A stretch of 64,000 bases of DNA, from contig NC_064047.1 in the NCBI RefSeq assembly GCF_932526225.1, positions 2,789,501-2,853,500 on the forward strand. The letters are read 5' to 3'. The notes under the pieces are model-generated. The model was not told where the DNA came from and did no database searches. It saw only the letters and a list, made by a program, of their open reading frames with translations. Below are positions 59,218 through 64,000 of the stretch, piece by piece. Both the position numbers and the translations under genes were made by a program. Numbering within the stretch: the stretch's first letter is position 1; the number at the start of each line of letters is the position of its first letter. This DNA is from Nematostella vectensis. Its lineage: Eukaryota > Cnidaria > Anthozoa > Actiniaria > Edwardsiidae.

Positions 59218-62200
59218 ATGGCTATCCTAGCCTCTGTGATAGCGTTTGTATCGACAAATGCACTATCTTTGGTGTTAGCGCTAATTATTTGTGCGATACT
59301 TTATGCTTATTTCGTGTATCCCTATCTCCGTTCAACGATGATAGCAGCAACAGGCGATCTGCCTGGTCCAACGGCGTTACCATTTATTGCCCATTTGCAT
59401 GACCTGATTCGGCACAAAGGACAGATGCAAAATCAGTTTCAAGAGTACTATAAAAAGTATGGCAGACTTTATGCGATGTTTCTCGTTGGCAAGAAGCCGA
59501 GTGTTATCGTGGGAGATCCCGACATTGTGAAGAATATTATGGTGAAGGAATTCAGCTCTTTTCAGGATAGACCGGTGGGTAATTGCTTTTGATTTTAAAT
59601 TGAGAGATTTTTTATTGTTTGCAATCGGTAATGTGGAAAGAAAAGCACATTTATTTTGTCGTGTTCCTTCTTCAAGACGACGTCCATCGTAACGCAGCAT
59701 AAGCGATAGCGTTGACGTAATTGATAAAGCTAAAATTAAAACAAACTCTCCCCTTACACTTCCAAACGGTATAGATGCATTTTGTAAGATCAATTGAACT
59801 CAAAACCAATCGAATGAATTCATTTGTTCGATTCTGTTAGGTCAATTATAACAAACACTGAAGTAAAATTTTTTTTAATGTTAATTTTGATTTAGTGTCC
59901 TCAGCTAATAGTACCAGAGAACGAAATATGGTTGAATTCGATATTCAAATTAATGCGAAAAGTTTAAACCAATAGTCAAATAATGCACAGAGTTTTAGTT
60001 CGATTATCAAATAATTCAAAAAGTTTCAAAAGGTTATTCAAATAATGCGAAAAGTTTTCATTCGAATATCAAATAATGCGTATGAAAGTTTTAATTCGTA
60101 AGTAATTTCATGCGTGACACTCAACATTAACTTTGACCCTGAAAAGGCGCCATAAAATTCTGCTTTAAAAATACAATAAGGGAATCGGTTTAGTTAGATT
60201 TATTTTGATTACCAAACAGCTGATTGAGTTTGATTGGATACTTTTGTGTGTTCAATTGCCCCAATTGTGCACCAATCAAATGTTGAAGTTCATTTACTGA
60301 GTTTCTACTCTACACACAATGATAATATAAGCTAATGTCTGTTATTTTTGTCTCATCAGTCATTCGACCTTGAACAACAAGAGCCATTTAATAGCTTCAT
60401 GACAAGAGCCAAGTATGACAAATGGCATCGTATCCGGACCTCTTTGTCGCCCGCCTTCAGTGCCCATAAGATGAAGCTCATGGTACCTTTGATCAACTCT
60501 TCGTGTGATGTGCTTATAAACAAACTGACAAAGATTGCTGACAGTGGAACATCTTTCTTTGTGCATAAGTAAGGAGAGTTGAGGATGTCGCACACGCAAG
60601 ATTTCAGCGCGCGCTACCACATTATTTTTTAGCTTGCGGAGAAATATAGTATGTGTGCGGTTATCCTCCCTGCTGTCATGAATCTTGAGATTAAGGATTC
60701 CTTGAAGCACTAATGTCATATCAAATATACAGTATGAACAAGATGTTTATAAGCCTCTGTCAGCCCTAAGAGTAAGACAGCATCCATTTTTTATATTGAG
60801 AACAAGATGTTTATAAGCCTCTGTCAGCCCTAAGAGTAAGACAGCATCCATTTTTTATATTGAATTTGGTAAAGTATATTTTAAGGTGGGTATTTTGAGG
60901 TTTCTTCTGAATAACTTTTTTTCTAAGATTGGTTGAAACAATAACAAAGGTGTGTCTGACAGTAGATTTTTAATAATTTAATTATTTTTAATGTGGGATC
61001 TGCAAAGCTTTTATCCTCTTTTTTTTTTTCTAAAAAAAAGGGGGGAGGAGGGTTGAGAAGATGGCAGCCACCCAGTTGCTTAAAATTGAAAATCAAACTT
61101 TATTATTTTTTAGCGGTCACGGTAACGAATCCTGCATTCTGATTGGCTAATAGAGCGGTTCAAAGATTCCTATATCTGCCCTAGGTCTAAGAATTGATAT
61201 TTTGCGTGCGTTGCTCGCTCAAAGTATGTTTTCGCTGGCGCTAGAAAAAATAATAAATAAGTAATTTACCGGGTTTATGTCGGTCCGTATCGTGAAATAC
61301 CGTGATCTCGGCCTTGAAAATACTGACCTCGGCCTCGGTCATCAGTATTTTCAATACCTCGATCACGGCATTTCACGATACGGACCTCCCACCCGGCAAA
61401 TAACCCCTATATATTTTATATAAATATATTTTTTTACTTTAAAATTTGTTTATCAAACTCATATTTTTCAGGTTTCATCAGGGTCTAACCATGGACACCA
61501 TCCTGAAAACAGCATTTGGGATCCATTCCGAGGCGCAGACTAATTACGATGATCCAGCCTTCACAGCAGCACGAAAGTCTATGTCGACTTCACCAGCCCG
61601 CCGAGTGATGCTTTTTCTTATTTTTCTCATGCCCTTCAGAAAATATATCTTCCGATGGTTTCCATCACTTCTCATCGGTAACTTTGATGACATAATGAAA
61701 ATCACAACAAAGATGATTGAAGTGAAGAAAGTGAATCCTCATAAAGAAGCCAAGGTGTGTTAAGGAGGGGGTAAAAATCTGCAGTTTTATTTATAAAACA
61801 CTTATAAAAGGAAACCTGCTCCATGTATGAAAGCCATAAATTAATATTTTGTGCTTATTTCCCTCCATTTAGACTGCTTTACAGAGAACTATATATATAC
61901 CAGTTGCACACCCAGATTGGTGGAGAAAGCATTGTATTTCATGAGCCTTCAAACAGAAATGACCCAACTTTTGGTAGCCAAAGGGGTTGCATGTGCCAAG
62001 GCCAGGTGTATGCGCCTGTGTATGGCCCATTGAGCCCATTCCATTTTACTCAAAATCAAGCTAACTTTTTTTTCAATGTCCAACAGGACATGCTTGATTT
62101 AATGTTGAGTGCCGCTGCAAATGAGAACACGTCCAAGAAGCTTTCTGACATGGAAGTCTTGGCACAAAGTTTGATCTTCCTGATAGCAGGCTATGAGACC

Positions 62201-63219
62201 ACCAATATCACCCTGTCCTTTGTGGCATACTCTCTGGCCACCAACCCCGATGTCCAGGAAAAGTTACAACGAGAGATTGACAGCGTGTGGACAGAGGAAG
62301 ATCAGATGCCATCATATGACACAGTGCACAATCTGCCATATTTGGACATGGTCATCTCAGAGACTCTCCGCTTGTACCCACCAGGTAATACAATTTTTAG
62401 CTTGTGGAGGCAGGGCAGAAGAGGCCTTGAAGAAAGGGAGATGATCCCCCCCTACCCCTGCCGCCATACCCATATTAGGTCTATTACTAAAAAGGCATAC
62501 ATGCCCCCACCCCGCCACTTTCCGTCCCATCCCCTTATTTGGCCTGTTACAAAGAGTGCATAGATGAAGCGGGAATCTCACGTTGAAAAAAATACTAAGG
62601 AATGCAGGAAAAGTCTTATTAAAAAATAGAAATCAAGTTCTTATTTTATCCCTTATGGTGTAAAGTTTGTTCTATTCATTAGGACTTTCCCTTTGAATGC
62701 CTCAAACTGATAATGGACCTGAGATTAATTGATTCACTAACAAAATATCATTTGTGCAATTAAAAGCATCTGATTTAGCATTATGATTTTCTGTGACTTG
62801 TTTTTGTGATTTATAGGGATTAAAATTGCAGACTCCCATTCTGCTATTCCTTAGGGTTTATTTAGTTATTATTAGTAGCAGTAGTAGCAGTAACCAAAGC
62901 GATAGCAGGACCAGTAGTTAGTTCTACATGCAAACTGGCTCAATTGACTTGTAAGCTCCACCATAATATTGATCTCTGTTTATCCTGTAGGTTTTGTGGC
63001 ATCTCGGGAGTGCACCCAAGACTGTGTCATCAAGGGCTACAGATTCCGCAAAGGTCTCTCCATCTTTATCGACGCTTACAGCATGCATCACGACCCCGAG
63101 TTCTGGACGGATCCTGAGCGCTTCGACCCCGAGCGATTCAGCCGTGAGTGCAAGCAATCACGTGACCCGTACTCTTACCTTCCCTTTGGGCATGGCCCGC
63201 ATAACTGCATTGGGATGAG
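59218..63219 (+). CDS. cytochrome P450, CYP3-like, copy 2 (3' end outside window)
   Basis: Five of six exons are present: 59218-59574, 60360-60568, 61472-61754, 62087-62384 and 62991-63219. Each has exactly the same length and phase as in copy 1. They give 458 complete codons, ending two bases into the codon at the exon 5/6 junction. The membrane anchor, LPGPTALP hinge, WHRIR, AGYETT, ETLR, PERF and the heme loop FGHGPHNCIG are intact, so the gene looks functional. The last exon (about 52 codons in copy 1) must lie beyond position 64000. Exons 1, 4 and 5 are very close to copy 1; exon 3 is clearly diverged, mostly in the helix F/G area that shapes substrate access in this family. It may therefore act on a different substrate. 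Confidence 0.94.
59940..60090. repeat. degenerate 35-bp tandem repeat
   Basis: attcgaatatcaaataatgc plus gaaaagttttaa-like units occur about four times with much variation, in intron 1 of P450 copy 2. Confidence 0.6.
60736..60862. repeat. 64-bp direct duplication
   Basis: gaacaagatgtttataagcc...catccattttttatattga occurs twice in direct tandem without visible differences, in intron 2 of P450 copy 2; a recent duplication. Confidence 0.95.
61268..61397. repeat. palindromic element
   Basis: ccgggtttatgtcggtccgt with atcgtgaaataccgtgatc is inverted against gatcacggcatttcacgat with acggacctcccacccgg, and the centre (ttgaaaatactgacc / ggtcatcagtattttcaa) is also palindromic. A small foldback element in intron 2 of P450 copy 2. 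Confidence 0.8.
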
Positions 63220-63479
63220 GTAGGTCGAAGCGATTAAGAAACGTTTGGAATAGTCCTGGGTCAGCAATCGGTACAATTATGAGTCATGCTGATCAAAATA
63301 GTAATACTTGAGTAATTATTGGCTAGATTTCTTGAAACTTGGTACTGCTCATCACACTTAAATGACAAATAAAAATGATATACCAAAATACAACCAAGTA
63401 ACCGTCTATTACCATATTTTTGGTTGTGGGCTTTCTGAGAAGGGCCCAGCTGTGCAAGAGATGTGAAGGGTACAGACCA

Positions 63480-64000
63480 CTGTTTGTTATTCCTCACGGT
63501 GCGCAAAGGTTCTATTACTTACGGTGCGAAGAGGATATTTTACTCACGATGCACAAAGGCTCTATTACTCACGGTGCGCAAAGGCTCTATTACTCGCGGT
63601 ACGTAAAGACTATTAATCACGGTGCACAAAGGCTCTATTACTCACGGTGCGCAAAGGTTCTATTACTCACGGTGCGCAAAGGCTCTATTACTCACGGTGC
63701 GCAAAGGCTCTATTACTCACGGTGCACAAAGGCTCTATTACTCACGGTGCACAAAGGCTCTATTACTCACGGTGCACAAAGGCTCTATTACTCACGGTGC
63801 GCAAAGGCTCTATTACTCACCGTGCGCAAAGGCTCTATTACTCACGGTGCACAAAGGCTCTATTACTCACGGTGCGCAAAGGTTCTATTACTCACGGTGC
63901 GCAAAGGCTCTATTACTCACCGTGCGCAAAGGCTCTATTACTCACGGTGCACAAAGGCTCTATTACTCACCGTGCGCAAAGGCTCTATTACTCACGGTGC
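63480..64000. repeat. 25-bp minisatellite running off the window
   Basis: At least 20 copies of ctctattactcacggtgcgcaaagg, with g/a variation in tgcgc/tgcac and one base change (cacc) in some units. It lies in intron 5 of P450 copy 2 and continues past the window end. Confidence 0.97.

Overview
The window is intron-rich animal nuclear DNA. Every main gene has GT/AG introns with matching phases, the proteins are metazoan families, and there is abundant transposon and minisatellite debris. Protein style, short exons and repeat types suggest a non-bilaterian or marine invertebrate, plausibly an anthozoan cnidarian such as a sea anemone. That placement is inference; no marker gene fixes the species. 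All gene models below were assembled by hand from splice sites and reading frames.

Layout: (1) 1055-18080, minus strand: an eight-exon, 537-residue Rab effector with a rabphilin/Slp/Slac2-type Rab-binding domain and FYVE-like zinc finger. Its third intron is almost entirely one 9.26 kb array of a 36-bp minisatellite. Its fifth intron carries a hammerhead ribozyme motif in sense orientation between inverted repeats. (2) 18891-27129, plus: a complete ten-exon pyruvate dehydrogenase E1-alpha gene (394 aa), diverging from gene 1 across about 0.8 kb. Its introns hold a 70-bp minisatellite and several terminal-inverted-repeat (TIR) elements. (3) 28220-29845, minus: a 5'-truncated non-LTR retrotransposon with reverse transcriptase. 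(4) 29916-34285, plus: a duplicated first exon, then a complete four-exon retinol-dehydrogenase-like short-chain dehydrogenase (332 aa). (5) 35310-35663: a GIY-YIG endonuclease relic of a Penelope-like element. (6) 39049-43602, minus: AMPK beta subunit, five exons found; the short last exon is not seen. (7) 44512-49739 and 59218-63219, plus: two tandemly duplicated CYP3-like cytochrome P450 genes; the second lacks its last exon because the window ends. Between them is about 9.5 kb of mostly non-coding DNA with an orphan EGF-like exon.

The genes are neighbours rather than a pathway: a mitochondrial carbon-entry enzyme, an energy sensor, membrane redox enzymes and a vesicle-traffic adaptor. No gene cluster of common function is evident apart from the P450 pair. 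The most notable sequence features are non-coding: the hammerhead ribozyme, arrays that start at or merge with splice sites, a perfect 62-bp inverted repeat next to an AMPK-beta 3' splice site, and mosaic divergence between the two P450 copies.
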